This document shows positions 27,601 through 35,171 of a stretch of DNA of 64,000 nt, piece by piece. The stretch comes from Paenibacillus lentus (GTDB lineage: Bacteria > Bacillota > Bacilli > Paenibacillales > Paenibacillaceae). The notes below the pieces were generated by a model that had not been told where the DNA came from, made no database searches, and saw nothing but the letters and a program-made list of their open reading frames with translations. Position 1 is the stretch's first letter, and every line of letters starts with the position of its first letter. The translations under genes and the position numbers were made by a program. The stretch lies in NCBI RefSeq assembly GCF_003931855.1, contig NZ_CP034248.1, positions 4,774,001-4,838,000 of the forward strand. The letters are read 5' to 3'.

Positions 27601-27817
27601 ACTCCTTGCCGACCATGTCAGGTTTTCCATCTGAAGTCCACTGACCATTGGATCGTTGCCATATATCATGATACATTTCTGCTACAAAGTAATGTTTGTT
27701 CGGATTATCTTTATCCGGAGTTGTTGATAAAGTTCCTGCGTTAGTTATATCAAAGAAGATATTAATTAATATTAGCCCAAATACTCCCCCACTCAAAATC
27801 CATTTAAATTTCTTCAT
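24638..27817 (-). CDS. Large secreted DUF5704-type protein
   Basis: A 1059-residue exported protein with an N-terminal hydrophobic signal (WILSGGVFGLILINIFFD). It is rich in beta-structure, Thr, Pro, Tyr and Gly, with a proline-rich spacer (VTVMPPPPPPDEEPGQP) near residue 390. I assign it to the DUF5704 family typical of Paenibacillus from general resemblance. There are no recognised catalytic motifs; repeated beta-sandwich modules are likely. It lies 12 bases downstream of a stalk-domain secreted protein gene and is probably cotranscribed with it, which points to a joint envelope or matrix role. Function unknown. Confidence 0.7.
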   Translation of the reverse strand: MKKFKWILSGGVFGLILINIFFDITNAGTLSTTPDKDNPNKHYFVAEMYHDIWQRSNGQWTSDGKPDMVGKELNWLYSFDFPGRKITNVEISKFNPMLNLPITGVPSNLTGAEYLYENSRYGKTWVLGKETASISYTPIREGVTGMNTESVQFTIRVPDGVLTAHTGPVDITNEGGSGLVDGVRGLRYFFPILIEIELEPTEGKAVIKHYTTSGQSLDGVDGFRDREETLELNQHYSFFPSPNSQTYKYEYYTKGTSGSLPAAPNPGELLYGDPMGFTYDGSFPIYYLNLYYKGTPPTTTDPPPGVACTSPSPSRTMTGEDFNPNVSAVIKADSRGSERFNVFDGIPTTESLYGNVWTKNYLHKYGYQQMTGKCTFTVDVTVMPPPPPPDEEPGQPSTVQVQVDKDYSFWTISQVEVYRLKEAALQNYAFEANGIKIPPHGYNAPYYATAETSRYEPSPIPSISVSHDGDPEAAARSAVSVRVRNDTFTFNNQTLMSGAETTGSGPAPSAIPTAPMTGDNILYSSGHIIPMTKTNRANQPSTGTIYYSEVSGAGEKNYPIYGINSVTVHTPVVIYPAVSDDQAHNQKTKPAAGRSAMILDRPFTIELPNAGQHANYTGYGHRNYLKYIGSKQVRFPFDVYNDSKSEFYPKNTWIRVEKSQEVFTFYLPVWVDEGFYEVEFRTIAHNTPSGASYQNKANLDLTHHIAYDTVAVDVIGRIYDFRITDIADYNWETVFRMAKGSSIPTGTSYWVGLSGIDGATRGIMPQYTLPIRPGSHPLYKNAAIKTGYHFKFDLKTRGNMFSQQDEIKITPSFYFISAADGSRTPVDLYYHKSGKSYVKVGSPSDEVTRYVILNERLRNVTLEELTDTALYKYDHEYNFGQIATIGRAQFVNHYVNIAAKRKTMVGSLSLLRLPEGVRTLIGPKTNIPAGVDLSRVNAAVQKWYGEYSLPADLYAVKAGTNVAEYGRTHRGLTDKSPIFLKQGYIVVNFNLETVQAGKINEPHLQYIHGPLMNQWHQMEGFARSVQDAFGVTYQLKDGDVVLYHADLSSRDDFRPMVTH

Positions 27818-27829
27818 CTTTTATTCCTT

Positions 27830-28747
27830 CTAGTTAAATGGATTTTCGAGAAGAAATATTGATTTACGAGAAAGACCACTGAAACCAATAAAATCTGCTT
27901 GCTTGATAGTAAATTGAGCATAATTTGTATCTTTAATCAAAATCTCATCAATTGATTGATCTGTACGATAATTTTCTGTATATGTTTGATCAGGATTTTT
28001 TATTCTCATTGCTTCAATTGGGCCACGTACACGTGCTCCTTTAGTATCGGAGGATAAATAATATATTCTGCTGAAGGCAGCCGAATACCTTATGCGAAGT
28101 CCAACTTTACCATTCTGTCTAATTTTCCAGACATCATATATAACTCTATCCCCAACCTTTAAAGGCAATTGATCATAAGTAAATACGTAGGCATCTTCTT
28201 GTCCATCACCATATAACCCACTAATTGGATCTATCATTTTTTTGAACTTGTCCAGTTCTTGTGATTTAATTCCGATCTCTTCAGGAGTAGGAATATCCTT
28301 CCCCCCAATCCAGACCCAGTTTCCAACTTGATCCCACTCTACGGTTTCTCCTAGATTTTCGCTTACAAAACGCAATGGCACATAAGTCCGTCCCTTAACT
28401 GCTTTGGCGGCTGTATCCATCGTTACATTTTGGCCGTCAACTAAAGCTGTCTTACTTCCCAAGGTTAGTACAATAGACTTGCCTTCTTTCACATAAGTCA
28501 CGGCCTTCCCCCTAAAGTCTACCTCTGCACCTAGGGCTTCTCCGACTCCACGTAGTGGCACCTGAACCCGGTTATTTTCCATAAGCGGATCTCCACCCTG
28601 GAATTTTACTTTCCGACCATCTACCAGAACAGTTAATTTGGGAGCTCCAATAACCGGTCCTAGATCTGTAGCTACTACTGTCCCCACGACTTGCAACGAA
28701 GAAAACACAATTACCATAGTTAGCAGCGCAGTCATCCATAATTTCAA
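27830..28747 (-). CDS. Secreted stalk-domain (copper amine oxidase N-like) protein
   Basis: A 305-residue exported protein. The TTG start at 28747 has AAGGAGAG seven bases upstream. After the signal peptide (TALLTMVIVFSSLQVVGTVV) come two stalk units: LTVLVDGRKVKF...VQVPLRGVGEALGAEV and ALVDGQNV...TYVPLRFVSENLGETV, closed by WDQVGNWVWIGG. The C-terminal 150 residues have no family I recognise. It is the first gene of a pair with the large DUF5704-type protein, which suggests surface display of both. Comparable stalk units occur in the protein encoded at 6114-7823. Confidence 0.8.
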   Translation of the reverse strand: MKLWMTALLTMVIVFSSLQVVGTVVATDLGPVIGAPKLTVLVDGRKVKFQGGDPLMENNRVQVPLRGVGEALGAEVDFRGKAVTYVKEGKSIVLTLGSKTALVDGQNVTMDTAAKAVKGRTYVPLRFVSENLGETVEWDQVGNWVWIGGKDIPTPEEIGIKSQELDKFKKMIDPISGLYGDGQEDAYVFTYDQLPLKVGDRVIYDVWKIRQNGKVGLRIRYSAAFSRIYYLSSDTKGARVRGPIEAMRIKNPDQTYTENYRTDQSIDEILIKDTNYAQFTIKQADFIGFSGLSRKSIFLLENPFN

Positions 28748-28874
28748 TTTCTACACTCTCCTTATTTTTGTTCGTAAACTTGTATATCTCTCCTCGCTCC
28801 CCCTATTTCGCCCTCACAGGACCAAAGACCTCCTTTCAAATGGATAATTTGATAAATTAAGGAATATTTACGGC

Positions 28875-28925
28875 AAAAAAAAAGCACACCTCTTAATTCG
28901 ACTCAAGCCGATTAAAAAGGTGTGC
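28875..28925 (-). terminator. Terminator of EamA gene
   Basis: On the minus strand GCACACCT and AGGTGTGC form a perfect 8-bp stem around a 26-base loop, followed by nine T. It lies about 100 bases after the EamA stop. Confidence 0.75.
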
Positions 28926-29027
28926 CTCACCATAGAATTTGCAGAACTTTCTCTTACTTGTTTAGTATATACAGAGCCGATTAAGTTGTAAAGCCAGTCC
29001 TCGCCCATCACCACATACTTCTCTCGA

Positions 29028-29969
29028 TTAACTCGAATACTCTACTCCTCTTATCCTTCTTCTATGCAGCTCTGGAAGCATGACTCCGAGTAGAACGATG
29101 ATGACGCCTCCCCATTGCAGCGGAGTCACCTGCTCATGAAGAACAAATGAGGAGAGCAGAACGGCAACAGGAAGTTCCGCCGCCCCCAGGATGCCAGCCA
29201 TTCCCCCACCGATATGAGGAACGCCAATCGCGAACAAAACCGGAGGTATAAATGCCCCGAACAAGCCCAGCAGGAAACCAAACAGCAGCAGTGGACTCCA
29301 CAGCATGCCATTAAATAAAAATTGTGGTGGAAATAGAATAAACACTAGAACAAGTCCGCCTGTAATCATCCAAGCACTGCGATAGGCGGGATGCACCGAC
29401 GGTATGGCTTTACCGCTAAATAGAATAAATAGGGTGTAGCTTATAGCCGACAGCAGTCCAAGGGCAATGCCGATCATTGGAAATTCCCCAGTCTTTTGTT
29501 CCATAAGGCCCGCGGCAAACAGTGTACCTCCGAGCAGCAGCACGAGCGTTAACAAAGTCATCCCGTTCGGACGCTGCCGCTTGCTTACGGCTTGAACCAG
29601 CACACTGATCCACGTAAACTGAAACAGCAGCACAATCGCCAGTGAAGCCGGAATATAACGCAGCGAATGATAATAAAGCAAGCCGGTAATTGCACTCGGT
29701 GTCCCGGCTAACATCAGCAGCAATCTTTGCTTCCAAGTGAGCTGTGGCGAACGATTCGATCGATTCGACGACTTTACTGATGTCCGTGACCGTTCCTTCC
29801 ATCCCGTATATATAGCCAATAGCCAAGCCAAGATACACCCCGTCAAAAGTTGTGTACCTACCACTTCGCCAAGCTGGTAGCCTTGCCCATAAGCGAGGAC
29901 AACAATGGTTGATAGCACTCCATAGCTGCTCGCTCCAATTAAAACAGATAATAAATACTTCATTTTCAT
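29028..29969 (-). CDS. EamA/DMT-family transporter under riboswitch control
   Basis: A 313-residue integral membrane protein with ten predicted helices in two EamA repeats of five, typical of drug/metabolite exporters. Visible marks include the LLYYHSLRYIPASLAIVLLF segment of repeat one and the mirrored AGILGAAELPVAVLLSSFVL of repeat two. I start at ATG 29969 (MKMKYLLSV), 12 bases after AAGGAGG; the frame is open further. The leader carries a purine-class riboswitch with an intrinsic terminator that ligand binding should prevent. By analogy with the adenine-responsive pbuE efflux gene of B. subtilis, it may export a purine or related compound; this is inference. Confidence 0.85.
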   Translation of the reverse strand: MKMKYLLSVLIGASSYGVLSTIVVLAYGQGYQLGEVVGTQLLTGCILAWLLAIYTGWKERSRTSVKSSNRSNRSPQLTWKQRLLLMLAGTPSAITGLLYYHSLRYIPASLAIVLLFQFTWISVLVQAVSKRQRPNGMTLLTLVLLLGGTLFAAGLMEQKTGEFPMIGIALGLLSAISYTLFILFSGKAIPSVHPAYRSAWMITGGLVLVFILFPPQFLFNGMLWSPLLLFGFLLGLFGAFIPPVLFAIGVPHIGGGMAGILGAAELPVAVLLSSFVLHEQVTPLQWGGVIIVLLGVMLPELHRRRIRGVEYSS

Positions 29970-30036
29970 TTCTTTGAAAATCCTCCTTGCCATAAATCAA
30001 TCTAACTTAGCTACAAACGCAACTTGGCTACAAACG

Positions 30037-30165
30037 CAAAAAATCCTAACTACGAATAAGAACAAGTCACCATTCTCATTTTCGTAGTTAGGAAGATACG
30101 GCTTCCAGTAGAAACCCTCGCTCCGTTCTATCAGTATAGCTCTGCGAGGTTATACGAAGAAGTAT
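30037..30165 (-). ncRNA. Purine-class riboswitch with ON-type terminator
   Basis: Minus-strand aptamer: P1 TTCGTA/TACGAA (30158-30153 and 30086-30081), J1/2 TAA, P2 CCTCGC/GCGAGG, J2/3 GTTTCTACT, P3 GGAAG/CTTCC with loop CCGTAT, and J3/1 ending AAC before UA. These match the purine-riboswitch core; the C at the specificity position (as in xpt) predicts guanine-type rather than adenine-type pairing. L2 is enlarged to about 20 bases and can form an inner CTAT/ATAG hairpin, leaving CGG able to pair with L3 CCG. The terminator arms CCTAACTACGAA and TTCGTAGTTAGG (30092-30081, 30056-30045) plus TTTTTT reuse P1 and J3/1, so ligand should allow transcription. Confidence 0.85.
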
Positions 30166-30205
30166 GCACTATTTTCATTGCTCATGGGCTGCAGCAACCC
30201 ACACC

Positions 30206-30235
30206 ATAATAGCCAAAACACATCTTACACGACAA
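30206..30235 (-). promoter_or_regulatory. Promoter of riboswitch/EamA unit
   Basis: On the minus strand TTGTCG (30235-30230), 18 bases, TATTAT (30211-30206). Transcription would start about 40 bases before P1 of the riboswitch. Good -10, moderate -35. Confidence 0.5.
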
Positions 30236-30255
30236 GCAAGCTATCTGTCAACTCC

Positions 30256-31616
30256 TCAACCCTCCACTTGCTGAATCTGGATCAGATTCGTCGTTCCCGC
30301 CTGTCCAAGCGGCAATCCTGCTGAGAGCACAACGGTATCCCCTAGGCTCACATGTCCTGTCTTTAAAGCGCGCTGGATCGCCTTCTCAAACATTTCATCC
30401 GTCGTCGATACATGCTCGCCTTGGTACGGAAAGACGCCGGAGAGCAAACAAATCGCGGACAGCACATGCGCATCATGGGTAATCGCCAAAATCGGCGCCT
30501 TCGGCCGGTATTTCGATACCATGCGAGCCGTAAAACCACTCTCGGTCGAAGTGATGATCGCTTCAGCCTCCAGTTCTAATGAAGCACTCACCACCCCTTG
30601 GCTGATAACCTCGGTAATATCGGTTACGTGCCGGACTCTTTTCCGGTTAAATTGCTCCCGGTAGTCTATAGTGGATTCGGCCTGGTGCGCCACTCTAGCC
30701 ATGGTCTGAACCGACTGTACCGGGTATTTACCGGCAGCGGACTCCCCGGATAGCATGACCACGTCTGCCCCCTGGAGCACTGCATTGTAGACGTCGCTGA
30801 CTTCAGCACGCGTTGGCCGCGGATTGACCTGCATCGATTCCAGCATATGCGTTGCTACAATTACCGGCTTGCCCGCCAAATTACATTTGTCGATCATTTC
30901 TTTCTGCATCACCGGGACATTCTCGACGGGAACTTCCACACCCAGGTCTCCCCGGGCTGCCATAATGCCGTCCGAAGCTTCAATAATGTCATCCAATTCC
31001 CGAACGCCTTCATCATTCTCAATCTTAGAAATGATCTGTACGTGACCGGCACCGCGATCATTTCAATTCCCTGTTCCAGTCCAAAGTCGATATGACGGAT
31101 ATCCCGCTCAGTTACACCCGGAAGCGTGGTCCGAATTCCCGGCAAATTTACCCCCTTACGTGGTTTAAGTGTGCCACCACTCTTGATGTGACAGCGAATC
31201 TCCGTACCCTCAACCTCGATGACATCGAGTTCAATCAGGCCGTCATCGATTAAGATGCGATCGTTTTTCTGCACCACTGCGGGCATTTCAGCGTAGTTGA
31301 CGGAAATCCGGTGCGAATCGCCTTCTATATTTTCAGTCGTCAAGATCAGTTCCTCCCCCGCCATTAATTGACAGGATGCTTCCTTCAGCTTACCGATTCG
31401 TACTTCCGGCCCCTTAATATCCATCATAATCGGGATATACGCATCGACCTCCTTTGCGGCCTCACGAAGGTGCCTAATCCGCTCCACATGTTCATCTGGC
31501 TCCCCGTGAGCCATATTCAAGCGCCCCACCGTCATTCCAGCTGTAATCATTTCTTTTAACGTTTCTACCGTGTCGCAAGCTGGCCCCAGTGTACAAATGA
31601 TTTTTGTCCGCAGCAT
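30256..31616 (-). pseudogene. pyk: Pyruvate kinase, broken by internal deletion
   Basis: Pyruvate kinase converts phosphoenolpyruvate and ADP to pyruvate and ATP. The N-terminal frame begins at ATG 31616 after AAGGAGG (MLRTKIICTLGPACDTVETL, later GRLNMAHG, MMDIKGPEVRIG) and runs to [11 protein letters not shown]. The continuation, [16 protein letters not shown], is in another frame at about 31050 and holds [23 protein letters not shown] and MLSGESAAG, ending [12 protein letters not shown]. Compared with Bacillus Pyk, about 20 residues (the ASFVRRPSDV helix) are missing at the join, so roughly 62 bases were lost, with a frame change. The C-terminal PEP-utiliser domain of long Bacillus enzymes is absent too. 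Probably a decayed second copy; a sequencing or assembly fault is possible. Confidence 0.85.
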
Positions 31617-32006
31617 AAAATTCCTCCTTGAATTAAAATGCTTCCCATACTCCTTTGATGAATAAATCACAGTCATGACTACTCATTACCCCAAATTACC
31701 TTGTTCCTGCTTAAAAGCTAATCTTTTAATCCACACGCTAGTAAGATGACTTGGTATAATATTTCCCGGAAATATTCATCTTATGTTGGATTTACAAATC
31801 ATCTGCTAAAAATAAACTAAGTTAACTATAACTTCTTAATACTATACTCACGAAAAATATGCGCTATATCCTCAAGTGAATACTTTCCAGTTACAACATC
31901 CAGCGTATACTTTGAACTAGCGTAGCTAATCCAATAGTGATATTTTTTTAAAATAAATGAACTTTTCCTGCAGGTCGTGACTCTTATAGGGGAGTGAGGT
32001 GAAGTA
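31617..32006. other. Divergent intergenic region
   Basis: Separates the broken pyk from the ECF sigma gene. The right end holds a candidate ECF promoter. A minus-strand frame at 31826-31960 reads like protein (KYTLDVVTGKYSLEDIAHIF) but has no start or ribosome site; I do not call a gene. Confidence 0.5.
31958..31981 (+). promoter_or_regulatory. Candidate ECF-type promoter of sigma gene
   Basis: TGAACTTTT at 31958 and CGTGAC at 31976 resemble the TGAAC / CGT elements of ECF sigma promoters, about 13 bases between. Location 25 bases before the sigma gene suggests autoregulation. No consensus is known to me for this exact sigma. Confidence 0.4.
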
Positions 32007-32561
32007 ATGAACGCCGTTCGATACGTGAAAAAGGCAAAAAGAGGAAACAAAGAAGCGCTCCTTCAGTTAATTCTGGCCGAGAAAGACCAGTATTACAGAC
32101 TGGCGCTAACCTACATGGGCAATTCACATGACGCGATGGATGCCATGGAGGAGATGATCGTGAGATTATACGAGAACATCAGCCAGCTCAACAAGGAGGA
32201 AGCCTTCTACAGCTGGAGCAAAACCATTCTGGTTAACTGCTGCAAAGCCATGCTTCGAAAGAAAGCTCAGCTTATGCTAATGGAAGATGTCAGCATGCAC
32301 GACGAACTAATAGCGGGGCAAGATTCCCCGCCCAGTGACCCTTATCGGCACAGTGATCAGCAAATAGATATCCAGAAGCTGTTGCTCCATTTGAACGAGC
32401 AGCAGCAAGAAGCGATTCAATTGAAGTATTGGCATGATCTCGATTATCAGACAATCGCGGAAATCACGAATGTACCTATAGGAACTGTGAAATCTCGGAT
32501 TTTTCAAGGATTAAAAAAGCTTAGAGAACTCTATGGAGGTGAAATGAATGAATCGCATTGA
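32007..32561 (+). CDS. ECF-type RNA polymerase sigma factor
   Basis: A 184-residue sigma-70 family protein of the extracytoplasmic-function type. Region 2 lies at about residues 15-75 (YYRLALTYMGNSHDAMDAME, which binds core polymerase and the -10), region 4 at 120-175 (LLHLNEQQQEAIQLKYWHDL followed by IAEITNVPIGTVKSRI, which reads the -35). ATG 32007 follows GAGGTGA. It overlaps the next gene, encoding a DUF4179 membrane protein, by 14 bases, the usual layout of sigma and anti-sigma. It likely controls an envelope-stress or antimicrobial response including its own operon. Confidence 0.93.
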   Translation: MNAVRYVKKAKRGNKEALLQLILAEKDQYYRLALTYMGNSHDAMDAMEEMIVRLYENISQLNKEEAFYSWSKTILVNCCKAMLRKKAQLMLMEDVSMHDELIAGQDSPPSDPYRHSDQQIDIQKLLLHLNEQQQEAIQLKYWHDLDYQTIAEITNVPIGTVKSRIFQGLKKLRELYGGEMNESH

Positions 32562-33861
32562 GGAACGATTAGAGGAACGACTAAAGGAAGAGAAAATGCG
32601 GCTAGACTCCGTGACGGCACCCAAGGAATTAGAAACTCGCCTACGAGATGCGCTAAACAAGACGGATTCTCAAAGAGCAAAGCGACGGGTTCCCCCGCTC
32701 TGGAAGGCTGCGGCGGTTGCCTTGCTCTTCCTCGTGGTCTTCGGATATCATTACGATGCCTTCGCTTATTACGGCAAGAAGCTGCTTGGTTTTGACGAGT
32801 TAATTGGCGGTTCACAGCTGCAAGAGCTCAATGAGCAAGGCCTGGGACAACTCATAGGTAAGACGACTAAGCTAGAAAACGGAACTGTAGTCACGATCGA
32901 TGGAATTATGGCGGACGCCAATCAATTGATTATGTATTACACCTTAACGAATTCCAAGGGGCTCGAGAATGACGGCGGTGAGATTTTTAGAGCTTCAAGA
33001 ATAACTGGTTTTCTAACAAACTCCTATGTGCAATCCGGCACGTCCATCATCAATGAAGAGCATACCGAGATTAAAGCCATGAGAACGTTCGAGCCAGTGA
33101 ATCCCTTCGCCAAACAATTAACGTTACACTACCGGGAACAACTCCCTGGCAATCAAGAGAAAGAGGGTAGTATTTCGTTTCCATATGATCTAAACAAGGC
33201 AATGAATACGGAAGTTAAACAATCGATCAGAAAGACCTTTAAAGTTGACAAGGGCGAGATTACGTTTGGATCCATTACAGCCACGCCAACCTTGACCAGC
33301 ATCAAAGGCTCGCTTCATGTCGAGAATTTCGATAGGGTAAGTTCTGCGTTGAACGACATCGAGCTCATCGCCAATGGGATTCCTGTCAATCAAGTCGGTA
33401 GCGGATATGGTACCTCGATTAAGGGTACAAGGTTTGAGCTTCAATACGAACCACTGCCTAAAGAGTTAAATTCATTAGAGCTCGTCATGAAGAAGTTTGT
33501 CGGCTATCAACAGCTGGATCAGAGACTGCCCCTCTCTTCGGCTGGCAACGAGCCTTTCTTTTTCTCTCTGGATAGCAAAGAACTTTGGGTGAAAAAAGTG
33601 GCCGTCACCTCCCAAGGCGTGGAGATTACGATTGCCACGGATAATGACGTCATGCTGGATGGCGTATCTATAGAAGCTCAGAATGAGATTACCTCGCTAC
33701 GAACGACTGTAAATCAATTGGATGGCAAGCTGGAAGACGGAACAATTCTGAAGGAGCGCACTTTACTGTTCGATACTTCAGTGATGCCGGAATACCTGCA
33801 CATTAAAGGGATGCATTACATGAAAGAGTACAATCAAGTGATCAAGATCCCTGTGGACTAA
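32548..33861 (+). CDS. DUF4179 anti-sigma-type membrane protein
   Basis: A 437-residue single-pass protein with a cytoplasmic N-terminus of about 50 charged residues, one membrane helix (WKAAAVALLFLVVFGYHY, about 51-68) and a large extracellular domain of the DUF4179 family (start YYGKKLLGFDELIG). The gene overlaps the ECF sigma gene by 14 bases, so the product is expected to hold the sigma factor at the membrane until a signal is sensed outside. The extracellular part is mixed alpha-beta with no enzyme motif. A hairpin terminator directly follows the stop. Confidence 0.85.
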   Translation: MNRIEERLEERLKEEKMRLDSVTAPKELETRLRDALNKTDSQRAKRRVPPLWKAAAVALLFLVVFGYHYDAFAYYGKKLLGFDELIGGSQLQELNEQGLGQLIGKTTKLENGTVVTIDGIMADANQLIMYYTLTNSKGLENDGGEIFRASRITGFLTNSYVQSGTSIINEEHTEIKAMRTFEPVNPFAKQLTLHYREQLPGNQEKEGSISFPYDLNKAMNTEVKQSIRKTFKVDKGEITFGSITATPTLTSIKGSLHVENFDRVSSALNDIELIANGIPVNQVGSGYGTSIKGTRFELQYEPLPKELNSLELVMKKFVGYQQLDQRLPLSSAGNEPFFFSLDSKELWVKKVAVTSQGVEITIATDNDVMLDGVSIEAQNEITSLRTTVNQLDGKLEDGTILKERTLLFDTSVMPEYLHIKGMHYMKEYNQVIKIPVD

Positions 33862-33885
33862 CCGCCATTTTTGGCGGTTTTTTCT
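33861..33885 (+). terminator. Terminator of sigma/anti-sigma operon
   Basis: ACCGCC-atttttt-GGCGGT stem starting at the stop codon, followed by TTTTTTCTTT. Confidence 0.85.
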
Positions 33886-34012
33886 TTGGTCCGGAGCAAG
33901 CCACGTTCATTTTTTTCCAAAAAAAGAGAGAGAGCAAATCTCCCCCTCCTGTATAAAGCCCTGCCGATAGGCGCTACCTTATTCTCGGTGCCTTAGACCG
34001 CATCCGATCTGT

Positions 34013-34050
34013 ATTCGTATCTGTTTCTGTTTCTGTTTCTGTATCTGTAA
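34013..34050. repeat. Hexamer simple repeat
   Basis: Degenerate tandem TCTGTT/TCTGTA units (CTGTTT three times) lying 25-60 bases beyond the stop of the oxidoreductase gene. No function seen. Confidence 0.7.
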
Positions 34051-34073
34051 CCTTACTCCCTATCGCTTACCTC

Positions 34074-35108
34074 TTATCCTAGCATGATCTTCTGACCGTT
34101 CTTCGCGCTCTCGATCGCCCCAAGCACCATGGCCATGCTGTGGATATTATCACGACTGTCGGTCTCGGCCGCCCGGCCCTCCTTGAGGGCCAGGAACATT
34201 TCGTCCAAGCACCCTTCATGGCCCAGTTTGCCATTCCAATTCATAGGCGCTTCAATCCGCACCGTATCACGGATGAACTTCTTCTCCGCATCTGCGTCAG
34301 CCGCCACCCCATTCACCAGCACTTCCGCATAAGGCGCATGAATCCCGTCCCAAATGGCTGTTCCCTTCTCGCCCACGATCCGCCAATTCGCCTCCCATGA
34401 TGTCGGAGCACCTTCCGCGCACCAGGAGCCGCGATAGCTGAATACGGAGCCATCAGACATTTCAAAGATGCAGACAGCGGAAGCATTCCCTTGGTACCAT
34501 GATCCCGGAGGATTAAATTCATGGCAGTAGACCGACACCGGATCGGCATCTATGATAAACCGGGCTTGGTCGAAGGTATGGATCGCCATATCGAGAATCA
34601 GCGGACTCTCCATCACATCACGAAACCCGCCGAAATGCGGTCCAAGAAAAAAGTCTGCATTAATCATACCGACTCTGCCGATTTTACCGGACACAAGCAG
34701 TTCCCGGAGTGCACGAATATTCGCATCATATCTGCGGTTCTGCATCACTGACAACGATTGTCCTGTGGCATCCGACACCTCGATAATTTTCCTGGCTTGT
34801 TCCATTGTGGCCGCCATCGGCTTCTCGCCAAACACGTGGCAACCCTGCCTCATGGCGGTCGTACTAATCTCATAATGGCTATCCGGAACCGTCACGTCGA
34901 TCACCAAATCCGCATCTGTATCGGTAATGGCCTGACTAAGCCCCGTATATACACCGCATTCCAGCCCGTATACTTCCCTGATCTTCTCTGCTTGGCTAAT
35001 ATAAACATCAACAAGCCCGACAATAACGACGTCGTTCCGCTTCAGTAGCTCCTTGATCCACACGTTCGACATCCCGCCACAGCCAGCGACCACAAGCCGA
35101 TGCTGCAT
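34074..35108 (-). CDS. Gfo/Idh/MocA family oxidoreductase
   Basis: A 344-residue NAD(P)-dependent sugar dehydrogenase-type protein. The Rossmann start LVVAGCGGMSNVWI and the catalytic EKPMAATMEQA signature (about residue 95) define the family; the C-terminal domain contains ILDMAIHTFDQARFI, with the usual acid/His pair. I start at ATG 35108 (MQHRLVVAG), seven bases after GGGGAG; two upstream starts are open. It lies 63 bases downstream of a sugar-phosphate-isomerase-type gene and divergent from an AraC regulator; together they probably degrade a polyol or sugar derivative. The substrate is not predictable. Confidence 0.92.
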   Translation of the reverse strand: MQHRLVVAGCGGMSNVWIKELLKRNDVVIVGLVDVYISQAEKIREVYGLECGVYTGLSQAITDTDADLVIDVTVPDSHYEISTTAMRQGCHVFGEKPMAATMEQARKIIEVSDATGQSLSVMQNRRYDANIRALRELLVSGKIGRVGMINADFFLGPHFGGFRDVMESPLILDMAIHTFDQARFIIDADPVSVYCHEFNPPGSWYQGNASAVCIFEMSDGSVFSYRGSWCAEGAPTSWEANWRIVGEKGTAIWDGIHAPYAEVLVNGVAADADAEKKFIRDTVRIEAPMNWNGKLGHEGCLDEMFLALKEGRAAETDSRDNIHSMAMVLGAIESAKNGQKIMLG

Positions 35109-35171
35109 AGTCATTCTCCCCACCACCTATAAACCAATGATCCCAAAGTAAAGGAACTGCTCTGTCTACCC

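Noticed and set aside
28748..28874. Leader of the stalk-domain/DUF5704 operon tested by eye for a cyclic-di-GMP or other riboswitch
   Set aside because: No conserved aptamer core could be recognised.
31826..32050. Minus-strand frame with protein-like end (KYTLDVVTGKYSLEDIAHIF)
   Set aside because: No start codon with ribosome site, overlaps the sigma gene start and its promoter; at best a gene remnant.
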